From Anaerolineae bacterium (lineage in GTDB: Bacteria; Chloroflexota; Anaerolineae; Aggregatilineales; UBA3940): 38,703 nucleotides of DNA. Under the pieces are notes generated by a model. The model was not told the DNA's origin, ran no database searches, and saw only the letters and a program-made list of their open reading frames with translations. The stretch is from contig JAFGLD010000366.1 of assembly GCA_016928235.1 (NCBI GenBank), positions 1 through 38,703 of the forward strand, given 5' to 3'. Of this stretch, positions 31,997 to 38,703 are shown one piece after another. Each line of letters begins with the position of its first letter. Position 1 is the first letter of the stretch. The translations under genes were made by a program, and so were the position numbers.

Positions 31997-32764
31997 ATGA
32001 CTATCCTCGAGGCTTTTCGGCTGGATGGCAAAGTCGCCCTGGTCACCGGCGCCGGCCGTGGGTTGGGTCAGGCTATGGCCATCGGCCTGGCCGAAGCCGG
32101 TGCCGACATCGCCGGGCTGGATATAGGCGAGAGCAGTGAGACCTGCGAGCAGGTCAAGGCGCTCGGTAGACGGTATCACACAGTTGTGTGCGACCTGGGC
32201 CAATCCGGCGTGGAACAGCTTTCTGACATCATCGATGATGTAGCGCGGCAGTTGGGTCGCCTGGATATCCTACTCAACAACGCCGGGATCATCCGGCGCG
32301 CCCCAATTTTCGATTTCAGTGAAGAGTACTGGGATGATGTGCTCCAGATCAATCTCAAGGCCGTCTTTTTCCTCTCGCAGGCAGCTGCTCGCCACATGGC
32401 GTCTCAGGGTGGGGGAAAGATCATCAATATTGCTTCGATGCTTTCCTTCCAGGGCGGTATCCTGGTGCCTTCATACACAGCTGCCAAGAGCGGGGTAGCC
32501 GGCATCACAAAAGCGCTTGCCAACGAGCTTTCCGGGAAGAACATCAATGTCAATGCGATTGCGCCCGGCTACATGGCAACCGACAATACGGCCCCACTGC
32601 GCGCCGATTCTGCTAGAAGTCAGACCATCTTGGATCGTATTCCAGCCGGACGTTGGGGCGAGCCCGCCGATCTGAAAGGGATAACTGTTTTCCTGGCATC
32701 TGCTGCATCCGATTACGTGCATGGAGCAGTGATGCCGGTCGATGGCGGTTGGCTGTGCCGCTAA
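31997..32764 (+). CDS. kduD: 2-dehydro-3-deoxy-D-gluconate 5-dehydrogenase
   Basis: KduD (255 residues) is a short-chain dehydrogenase that reduces 3-deoxy-D-glycero-2,5-hexodiulosonate to 2-keto-3-deoxygluconate (KDG). The Rossmann motif TGAGRGLG (17-24), NNAG (94-97), catalytic Ser147, Tyr160 and Lys164 are present. The stretches NNAGIIRRAPIFDFSEEYW, INIASMLSFQGGI and GYMATDNTAPLRAD set it apart as the KduD subgroup. It starts 3 bp after the isomerase stop, so the two are co-translated. No terminator follows at once, and the KDG kinase lies 470 bp downstream. Confidence 0.96.
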   Translation: MTILEAFRLDGKVALVTGAGRGLGQAMAIGLAEAGADIAGLDIGESSETCEQVKALGRRYHTVVCDLGQSGVEQLSDIIDDVARQLGRLDILLNNAGIIRRAPIFDFSEEYWDDVLQINLKAVFFLSQAAARHMASQGGGKIINIASMLSFQGGILVPSYTAAKSGVAGITKALANELSGKNINVNAIAPGYMATDNTAPLRADSARSQTILDRIPAGRWGEPADLKGITVFLASAASDYVHGAVMPVDGGWLCR

Positions 32765-33035
32765 AGTCATTGTGATCTGTTTTCAGTGATCGGGCAACAG
32801 CTCTTCACAAGGCAATCTCCGGCTCAAAAGATATGATGAGATCGGGACATGGGCTGATGCTGATCACTGAAAACCTTTTTATGACAGGTGACTGACGAGT
32901 AAAAAGCGCGTCATAGAGAACTTTTGGGATGGTTCATCCAGTTGTGATGAAAAGCGAGATATCTGCGGGTTACGCTAACACACTTCTCCGGAGCTGTATC
33001 CGGGATTCATTATGGGATGCCTCTGTTGTTCGATC

Positions 33036-33105
33036 GGATTCCCGCCCCACGCTTTCGCCCCCTTCTTCGCGAGGGCAGGCTCGGCAGGAATTTCGCGGGA
33101 ATGAC
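33036..33105. repeat. Palindromic repeat, family A copy 4 (long form)
   Basis: GGATTCCCGCCCCACGCTT opens it and TTTCGCGGGAATGAC closes it, with about 35 extra bases between them compared with the compact copy at 13672. It is the plus-strand partner of 28260-28309. Confidence 0.7.
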
Positions 33106-33210
33106 CTACTTATTTGAGAATGGCATGACTTTTCCCTACATGCCTCCAAATGATCTCATTCTATGTCACAACCGCGTGACCCATCCCGAACTTTTTGACT
33201 CGTCACTCAT

Positions 33211-33224
33211 CACTATTTTCAAGG
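33211..33224 (+). promoter_or_regulatory. Shared leader motif CACTATTTTCAAGG, copy 2
   Basis: It is identical to 31153-31166 and preceded by TGACTCGTCACTCAT; it runs into the AAGGGAG ribosome site of the KDG kinase. Confidence 0.7.
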
Positions 33225-33234
33225 GAGTTTGTCG

Positions 33235-34272
33235 ATGGGACAGAGAATTGTTACTTTTGGCGAGATCATGTTGAGATTATCGCCGCCGGGCTTTCTTCGT
33301 TTTTCACAGGCGCACAGCTTCGATGCTGTCTACGGCGGCGGCGAGGCTAACGTGGCTATCTCGTTGGCTAATTATGGTTTGCCAGTCGATTTCGTCACAC
33401 GCTTGCCGAACAATGACATCGGAGAGGCTTGCCTGGCGAGTATCAGGCAGTATGGCGTGGGGGTCGATCAGATTGCGCGGGGCGGCGAGCGGCTCGGCAT
33501 CTACTTCCTCGAAATGGGCAGTATGCAGCGGGGCAGCAAGGTGGTTTATGATCGAGCCTATTCGTCCATCTCTACCATCGAGCCGGGCATGATCGATTGG
33601 CCGACCGTGTTTGCCGGTGCCGGCTGGTTCCACTGGACCGGGATCACCCCGGCCATTTCTGCCGGTACTGCCGAAGTTTGCCTGGAGGCTGCGCGGACTG
33701 CCAGACAGATGGGGCTGACCGTCTCTTGCGATCTAAATTATCGGAAGAACTTGTGGAAGTGGGGTAAGAAGGCCGGCGAGGTCATGCCGGAGCTGGTTCA
33801 ATGTTGCGATGTCGCTATTGGCAACGAGGAAGATGCCGACAAGGTCTTCGGCATCAGGGCGCCGGAGAGCGATGTAACCGCCGGGAAGGTCGAGGCTGAC
33901 ACCTATCAATACGTTTGTCAGATGCTGGCGGAACGTTTCCCCAACCTTAAGACGATAGCCATCACCCTGCGCGGCTCGATATCTGCCAGCCACAATACCT
34001 GGTCAGGTGTGCTGTGGCATCAGGGCGCATTTTACATGGGATCTCAATTCGATGTCACCCACATCGTCGATCGGGTGGGGGGCGGCGATGCATTTGGCGG
34101 TGGTCTGATCTATGGTCTGCATGCCTATGGCGAAGACTATCAGCGGGCACTCAACTTTGCGATAGCAGCCTCATGCCTCAAGCACTCCATCTTTGGCGAT
34201 GTGAACCTGGTCACCGTCGATGAAGTCGAGAAGCTGATGTCCGGCGACGCGTCGGGGCGTGTGTCTCGATAG
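33235..34272 (+). CDS. kdgK: 2-keto-3-deoxygluconate kinase (PfkB family)
   Basis: The 345-residue kinase phosphorylates KDG to KDPG with ATP in the cytoplasm. PfkB features are the N-terminal GGGEANVAISLANYG (34-48), the substrate lid region, and the C-terminal DRVGGGDAFGGGLIYGL (279-295) with the catalytic base Asp285 and the anion hole glycines. The opening VTFGEIMLRLSPPG is typical of KdgK. The start at 33235 follows AAGGGAG by seven bases; a TTG two codons earlier is less likely. The KDPG aldolase follows 74 bp downstream. Confidence 0.93.
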   Translation: MGQRIVTFGEIMLRLSPPGFLRFSQAHSFDAVYGGGEANVAISLANYGLPVDFVTRLPNNDIGEACLASIRQYGVGVDQIARGGERLGIYFLEMGSMQRGSKVVYDRAYSSISTIEPGMIDWPTVFAGAGWFHWTGITPAISAGTAEVCLEAARTARQMGLTVSCDLNYRKNLWKWGKKAGEVMPELVQCCDVAIGNEEDADKVFGIRAPESDVTAGKVEADTYQYVCQMLAERFPNLKTIAITLRGSISASHNTWSGVLWHQGAFYMGSQFDVTHIVDRVGGGDAFGGGLIYGLHAYGEDYQRALNFAIAASCLKHSIFGDVNLVTVDEVEKLMSGDASGRVSR

Positions 34273-34346
34273 ATCGACGATCAACATGTGACTTATCACG
34301 AATAGTTACAAACTAAAATTCATCACTTTGGAAAGGCGAAATACCA

Positions 34347-35018
34347 ATGGCTCGTTTTACTCGTTTGGAAGTCTATCAGGCCATGATCGAATCAGGTCTG
34401 GTGCCGTTGTTCTATCATCCCGATGTCGAGGTTGGTAAGCAAGTGATGGAAGCCGGCGCAGCCGGTGGAACGCAGGTATTGGAATTTACCAACCGGGCCG
34501 ATATGGCTTACGATGTTTTCAAGCAGTTGTCTCTATATGCCATTGAGACCAGGTCTCCGTTGATTTTAGGAGTGGGATCGGTTGTCGACGCGCCAACTGC
34601 GGCGATGTACATCGGAGCGGGGGCTAATTTTATTGTCAGCCCGCTTCTCAACCCCGAAGTGGCGCGCCTGTGCAACCGGCACAAGGTGCCTTACCTGCCG
34701 GGCTGTGCCACGCCAAGCGAGATATCCCAGGCCGAGGAGCTGGGCGCCGAGATCATCAAAATCTTCCCGGGCAACACGGTAGGAGGGCCTGATTTTGTCA
34801 AGGCTATTCTGGGGCCTTGTCCCTGGACAAGTCTCATGCCCTCAGGTGGCGTCGATGTTAACGAGGAAAACATCCGAGGCTGGATCGAGGCGGGAGCTTG
34901 TTGCCTGGGAATGGGATCGAAGCTGATATCCAAATCGCTGGTGGCTTCCGGCGACTATCAGGGTATTGCCAATAACATTACGCAAGTGCTGGCCTGGATC
35001 GCCGCGGCGCGAAAATAG
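34347..35018 (+). CDS. eda: KDPG aldolase
   Basis: The 223-residue class I aldolase splits 2-keto-3-deoxy-6-phosphogluconate to pyruvate and glyceraldehyde-3-phosphate, the last step of the uronate route. Catalytic Glu46 is in VLEFTNR, the Schiff-base Lys138 in IIKIFPGNTVGGPDFVKAI, and the phosphate loop in LMPSGGVDVNEENI. PGCATPSEISQAEELGA is also conserved. Some family members prefer KDPGal, which cannot be excluded. A GGAAAGG site precedes the ATG. It closes the plus-strand uronate group; the next gene is unrelated. Confidence 0.95.
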   Translation: MARFTRLEVYQAMIESGLVPLFYHPDVEVGKQVMEAGAAGGTQVLEFTNRADMAYDVFKQLSLYAIETRSPLILGVGSVVDAPTAAMYIGAGANFIVSPLLNPEVARLCNRHKVPYLPGCATPSEISQAEELGAEIIKIFPGNTVGGPDFVKAILGPCPWTSLMPSGGVDVNEENIRGWIEAGACCLGMGSKLISKSLVASGDYQGIANNITQVLAWIAAARK

Positions 35019-35091
35019 CCGGTGGGTGGCGCTGTTACATCCTGAGCATCGATCGGATAATGAGTGTCTTCCCGGCATGAAAAATAAAATC

Positions 35092-35106
35092 AGGCTATAC
35101 TAGCCT
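35092..35106 (+). promoter_or_regulatory. Palindrome overlapping a candidate -10 box
   Basis: AGGCTA-TAC-TAGCCT is a 6-3-6 inverted repeat whose centre forms TATACT (35096-35101), a good -10 hexamer, about 50 bp before the LysM gene. No good -35 box is visible, which would fit an activated or alternative promoter. Confidence 0.4.
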
Positions 35107-35149
35107 TGCATCATCTTTGCGGCCTGGTCGCAATATATGGATAGGTGCT

Positions 35150-36646
35150 GTGGCAACTCGTTTTAAGGCTTACCCTCGATACACTCCCTCTGTGCCCACG
35201 CGGGTACGGAAGATGATCGCCTACGTCTGGATCCTCGGCGCGATGGCGCTGCCGTTGGCCGGCGTCACCGCTATTGTGCAGGGTGTTAGCACGCTGCCTC
35301 TTGGGGATGACCAGCCGACCTATCAGGTGAAGTCCGGCGATTCTCTCTCGCTGATCGCGCTGCGTTACGGCGTTACGGTCGATGAGTTGGTGCAGACTAA
35401 CGGCCTATCTAACCCAGACATGATCTACATTGGGCAAGTATTGGTTATCCCGAACCAGCAGCCTCAAGTCTCCGAAATATCCGGGGTCTCGGGGCAGATT
35501 TACACCATTCAGGCAGGAGAATCCCTGGCCATGATTGCCCAGCGATATGGTGTGTCGACCGATCAAATTCTGGCAGCCAACAATCTACCTAATGTCAACA
35601 GCATCTATGCCGGGCAGCAGTTGACTATCCCTGATCCGGTTGCGACACCTGCTGAAAAACAGGAGGGCGTGGCTTACACCCTCCAACGCGGCGATTCTCT
35701 TTACCGGGTTAGTCTGGTGTACGGTGTCATGGTCGATGATCTATTGGCGGCTAACAGCCTATCCAACCCTAATGCCATCTACCCTGGCTTAATCGTTCGT
35801 ATCCCCATATCAGGTGAGCCTGATGCTGTTGTTGCTCCTGATGTCATCCCGGCAGAGACAGCTGAAAACACCGGTGGACGTACATACACGGTCAAGATGG
35901 GAGATACGCTTTCCCATATTGCCGTTAATTACAGTGTTACGGTGGATGGCATCGTTGCAGCCAATGGGCTTTCACGCGCTGACCGCATTTACATCGGCCA
36001 GACGCTCAACATCCCGGAGGCGGGCGCGACGGCCCGGCCTTATCCGGCCCAGGCTGCCGTCTCGCACCGGGTCAAGTCGGGCGAAACGCTTTCCGAGATC
36101 GCTCTGCGTTACGGTGTGAATATCCACACACTGGCCGTTGCCAACGGCATTCAGAACCCGGCCCGCATTTACATCGGCATGATCCTCTCGATTCCATCAG
36201 CTCAGACTGGCTCAAACAGCGTTCGCTATGCCAGTGTTGGCGAAGGGGTGTGCTCGAACGTCGAGTTAAGCCAGACGGGGACAGGGTACTTCATCCGGCC
36301 CACACGTGGCTACATTGTCTCGCAGCGATTCCTGCCCTGGCATGCCGGTATCGACCTGGCGACCGATACCGGTATGGATGTTTATGCGGCTGATGGTGGG
36401 ACAGTCGTCTTTTCAGGCTGGAACTCGGCCGGTTATGGAAATCTGGTCATCCTCGATCATAACAACGGTTGGCGTACCTATTATGGTCACCTCAGCAAGA
36501 TCGAGGTAGCGTGCAACCAGTGGATTCCGCGCGGCAGTATCATCGGTGAGGTCGGCAGCACCGGCAACAGTACCGGCCCTCATCTGCACTTCGAGATGCT
36601 GCGCTTTGGTATCTCGGTTAACCCGGAGGGATACATCCGATTTTAG
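35150..36646 (+). CDS. Five-LysM M23 peptidoglycan endopeptidase
   Basis: The 498-residue protein has a basic N-terminus, one membrane anchor (about 22-45), five LysM domains (about 58-101, 118-161, 176-219, 246-289, 306-349) that bind glycan chains, and a C-terminal M23 domain. The zinc ligands are in PWHAGIDLAT (His398, Asp402) and GPHLHFEM (His480), with active-site His447 and His478 in YGHLS and HLH. It should cut cross-links in the wall or organise division enzymes, as NlpD-type proteins do. The start is open: TTG at 35117, GTG at 35150 (AGGT nearby) or ATG at 35213; I chose GTG. Confidence 0.9.
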   Translation: MATRFKAYPRYTPSVPTRVRKMIAYVWILGAMALPLAGVTAIVQGVSTLPLGDDQPTYQVKSGDSLSLIALRYGVTVDELVQTNGLSNPDMIYIGQVLVIPNQQPQVSEISGVSGQIYTIQAGESLAMIAQRYGVSTDQILAANNLPNVNSIYAGQQLTIPDPVATPAEKQEGVAYTLQRGDSLYRVSLVYGVMVDDLLAANSLSNPNAIYPGLIVRIPISGEPDAVVAPDVIPAETAENTGGRTYTVKMGDTLSHIAVNYSVTVDGIVAANGLSRADRIYIGQTLNIPEAGATARPYPAQAAVSHRVKSGETLSEIALRYGVNIHTLAVANGIQNPARIYIGMILSIPSAQTGSNSVRYASVGEGVCSNVELSQTGTGYFIRPTRGYIVSQRFLPWHAGIDLATDTGMDVYAADGGTVVFSGWNSAGYGNLVILDHNNGWRTYYGHLSKIEVACNQWIPRGSIIGEVGSTGNSTGPHLHFEMLRFGISVNPEGYIRF

Positions 36647-36662
36647 ACTCGGTCAGTATCGA

Positions 36663-37055
36663 TCACTCCAGCTCACGCTGCCTCTTGATCTCGGTCTCCA
36701 GGGTAAAGCATTCATAGCTCAGACTGCCTTCGTCATCGTAACGGCTCAGTATGGTGATTGCCTGGTCGCATTTGCTCAAGGCTTTGTCAACTCTGCCGAT
36801 TGATTGGTTATATGTCATCTGGTTGATGTAAATCTGAGCGATTGTCCAGCGCGCCCCAGCGTCAATTGTTATAACTGATGCTCTCGCATAGCCCCTCAGT
36901 GCTTTCCAGCGATTTCCCTTTTCCCATTCCTGCTCTGCCTGCCTGAACATACTGGCCGGCTCGACGTGTTGAATGCCTGCTCCGGCGGTTGCCAATAGGA
37001 TGATTGTGCCAATGGATATGGCAGCCAACAGACCCAAGGAAAGCTTTTTCGTCAT
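36663..37055 (-). CDS. Small membrane-anchored helical protein
   Basis: The 130-residue protein starts with MTKKLSLGLLAAISIGTIILLATAGAG, a signal anchor or signal peptide, then has helices that look like two or three TPR-type repeats (EQEWEKGNRWKALRGYARASV, then GRVDKALSKCDQAITIL). The family is not recognised. It directly follows the polysaccharide deacetylase gene on the same strand, its first possible ATG (37067) lying one base after that stop, so translation is probably coupled; GGGAAG better supports the ATG at 37055. A scaffold role for the deacetylase is only a guess. Confidence 0.65.
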   Translation of the reverse strand: MTKKLSLGLLAAISIGTIILLATAGAGIQHVEPASMFRQAEQEWEKGNRWKALRGYARASVITIDAGARWTIAQIYINQMTYNQSIGRVDKALSKCDQAITILSRYDDEGSLSYECFTLETEIKRQRELE

Positions 37056-37068
37056 CGTTCTTCCCATC

Positions 37069-38703
37069 CTAATGAGCTACTGTGTATATGCTGCCGTTGG
37101 GCGGGTAGCCGGTGCGATCGATAGGGCGTGGCAGCAGGCCGAAATCGGTGTATCCCAAAGCTTTGATCTTGCCCAACAGGTCATAGCGCGAATCGACGAT
37201 AGCCTGAAGCGTATTGGGTCGCCCGGCATGTAGTAGGATGATTGGATAGTCCGGCGCGTCTGATAGCCCGTCGAGCACATTGTCGATGATGGTTTGGGGG
37301 GAGACTCCATAACCATCATGGGCATCGATATCCCAACCATAGTAGTACCAATCTCGATATTCAGGGAAGGGGGTTGCCGGGAAAGGGCCGCCAGGTGCCC
37401 GCAGCAGTGGCTCGAAGCTGATACCCAGGTTGTTGAGCGCCTGCTCCTGCTGGATGATATTGGTCCGGATATCGAATGTATTGCTGTGCCAGAGATCTTC
37501 CGGGTGAGCGATACTGCCATGGTACCAGCCATGCAATCCTACTCCAAAACCACCTTTATCGATCAGCTCCACCACTCTTTCGCCATCCAATGATGCAATA
37601 GGTACCAGGTCGCCGGGGCCGGATTGGCAGGTAAAGTAAATGCCGCCCCATGAGTTGTTTCGATCGGCGCCGTTGATGAAAAACGTTGCCTGAACCCCTT
37701 GCTGCTGGAGGAAAGCAACCAGTTGAGGCGTGTAGAACGGGTCGGGTCCATCATCGAAGGTTAAATAGACAGGTTTCGTAGTTGAGGTGGAGGAAATATC
37801 TGACGCCGGGGGCGATGCCAGGAGCGACGGTGGGATTGGTTGTGGCTGTACTGTTGGCGATGCCGTTGCGGTCGGCTCGGCTGATACCTCGATGGATGAC
37901 AATAACTCGGCTTCAACGGTCACTTTCCATGCCGGGCTGTATTCACCCCAGTTGCCCATGCTGTCGCCGGTTCGAACGCGCCAATAGTAGGTTCCGTTGG
38001 GCAGTGTCTTCCTGGGCGTGTACGTCGAGCGGGTGGGCTGAGCGTCGGCGACCGTACTGGAGAAATCGGTGTTGTCATCTATTTGAATACGGTAACGCGC
38101 GGCGTTTTCCACATCCTCCCAATCGAAAGGTGGGGTGAAGTCGGATGTGGTCGAGCTGTTGGCGGGGGCGAGCAGGGTGGGGGCAGGTGGCAAAACCCCA
38201 TCAACGTACACTATCCAGACTGGGCTATAGTCACCCCAGTTACCCATCCCGTCGTTGGTTCTCACGCGCCAGTAGTAGGTGCCATTGGACAGTGGCTTGT
38301 TGGGCGTGTAGATTGAGCGAGTGGGCTCGGAATCGGCAGCTGGGCTGGAGAAATCGGCGTTGTCATCGACCTGGATGCGGTAATGATCGGCGCCGGGCAC
38401 ATCCTCCCAATCGAAGGAGGGGGTGATGTCGGCGGTCGTCGAGCTGTTGGCGGGGGCGAGCAAGGTCGGGGCAGGCGGCAAAACCCCATCGACGCACACT
38501 GTCCAGGCTGGGCTATAGTCACCCCAGTTACCCATCCCGTCGTTGGTTCTCACGTGCCAGTAGTAGGTGCCATTGGCTAGTGGCTTGCTGGGGGTGTAAG
38601 TCGAGCCGGTGGGCTGGGAATCGGCAGCCGGGCTGGAGAAATCGGCGTTGTCATCGACCTGGATGCGGTAATGATCGGCGCCGGATACGTCCTCCCAATC
38701 GAA
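37069..38703 (-). CDS. Polysaccharide deacetylase with tandem repeats (5' end outside window)
   Basis: The visible 544 residues are the C-terminal part; the frame is open to the window edge. Three tandem repeats of 96 residues (each with FDWEDV, YRIQVDDN, NGTYYWRVRT, MGNWGDYSP) look like fibronectin-III-type beta sandwiches. A Pro/Ser/Thr linker follows, then a NodB-type domain: LTFDDGPDP, LHGWYHGSIAHPEDL, RAPGGPFP, YYGWDIDAHDGYG and ILLHAG, the five motifs of carbohydrate esterase 4 enzymes, which remove N-acetyl groups from wall or matrix glycans using a metal. It should be extracytoplasmic. Repeats one and two are nearly identical in DNA. Confidence 0.92.
   Translation of the reverse strand, partial: FDWEDVSGADHYRIQVDDNADFSSPAADSQPTGSTYTPSKPLANGTYYWHVRTNDGMGNWGDYSPAWTVCVDGVLPPAPTLLAPANSSTTADITPSFDWEDVPGADHYRIQVDDNADFSSPAADSEPTRSIYTPNKPLSNGTYYWRVRTNDGMGNWGDYSPVWIVYVDGVLPPAPTLLAPANSSTTSDFTPPFDWEDVENAARYRIQIDDNTDFSSTVADAQPTRSTYTPRKTLPNGTYYWRVRTGDSMGNWGEYSPAWKVTVEAELLSSIEVSAEPTATASPTVQPQPIPPSLLASPPASDISSTSTTKPVYLTFDDGPDPFYTPQLVAFLQQQGVQATFFINGADRNNSWGGIYFTCQSGPGDLVPIASLDGERVVELIDKGGFGVGLHGWYHGSIAHPEDLWHSNTFDIRTNIIQQEQALNNLGISFEPLLRAPGGPFPATPFPEYRDWYYYGWDIDAHDGYGVSPQTIIDNVLDGLSDAPDYPIILLHAGRPNTLQAIVDSRYDLLGKIKALGYTDFGLLPRPIDRTGYPPNGSIYTVAH
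37840..38703 (-). repeat. 288-bp tandem repeats in the deacetylase gene
   Basis: FDWEDV starts at 38703, 38415 and 38127, exactly 288 bp apart. The first two units are almost identical; the third (IQIDDNTDFSST, GDSMGNWGEYSP) is more diverged. Further units probably lie past the window edge. Confidence 0.85.

Larger units (their letters stand above)
32765..33234. other. Intergenic region before KDG kinase
   Basis: It contains GTGATC-type words on both strands (TTTTCAGTGATCGG, CTGATCACTGAAAACC), the long family A palindrome (33036-33105) and the shared leader motif (33197-33227). No gene is seen. Confidence 0.55.

Noticed and set aside
1..38703. A new defence or retron-like system
   Set aside because: No nuclease, reverse transcriptase, NTPase effector or toxin-antitoxin pair is recognisable; the FGE-like protein alone is not enough.

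Overview
The window looks like a bacterial chromosome segment of moderate G+C. The gene families, the many TTG/GTG candidate starts, the Tat-lipoprotein solute receptor, the multi-LysM M23 endopeptidase and the wealth of short intergenic repeats would fit a Chloroflexota (Anaerolineae/Caldilineae-like) genome, but no marker gene here proves this. No rRNA, tRNA or CRISPR was seen.

Layout. Positions 1-86 are the right end of an ISL3-type insertion sequence, followed by a 21-bp tandem array (193-475). A minus-strand trio (686-3331) encodes two alpha/beta hydrolases and an isoprenylcysteine methyltransferase-like membrane protein. Next come an Hsp20 chaperone with a strong terminator, a polytopic membrane protein, a DedA protein and a GT4 glycosyltransferase (4020-8477). 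A cobalamin/C1 neighbourhood follows (8583-13441): PduO-type cobalamin adenosyltransferase, PanB, an FGE-like domain protein without catalytic cysteines, a corrinoid protein and a RhaD-like class II aldolase. A two-component system (13805-15933, minus) diverges from a VTC - DUF4956 - CotH module (16216-19585, plus), a known association of polyphosphate-polymerase-type and CotH-kinase-type proteins.

The largest coherent system is 19823-35018, a uronate catabolism island. On the minus strand lie a complete dipeptide/oligosaccharide-type ABC transporter (receptor, two permeases, two ATPases), a DlgD-like diketogulonate reductase, an IclR regulator and a cytoplasmic GH88/GH105 unsaturated uronyl hydrolase. 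On the plus strand lie an IolB-type isomerase, KduD, KDG kinase and KDPG aldolase. Together they can take an imported unsaturated uronide to pyruvate and glyceraldehyde-3-phosphate. Two points are unusual: the isomerase is of the IolB type, not classical KduI, and the likely oligouronide importer is of the peptide/nickel class. No polysaccharide lyase is present, so the cell may use products made elsewhere.

The right edge (35150-38703) holds a five-LysM M23 endopeptidase, a small membrane-anchored helical protein and the 3' part of a polysaccharide deacetylase with tandem 96-residue repeats.

The intergenic DNA is rich in structure: a four-copy palindromic repeat family, dispersed GTGATC-type repeats, several MITE-like inverted repeats, a three-way-junction-like element (29543-29628), a perfect 9-1-9 operator at the iclR promoter, and a shared leader motif before two uronate genes. 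These are the least explained parts of the window.
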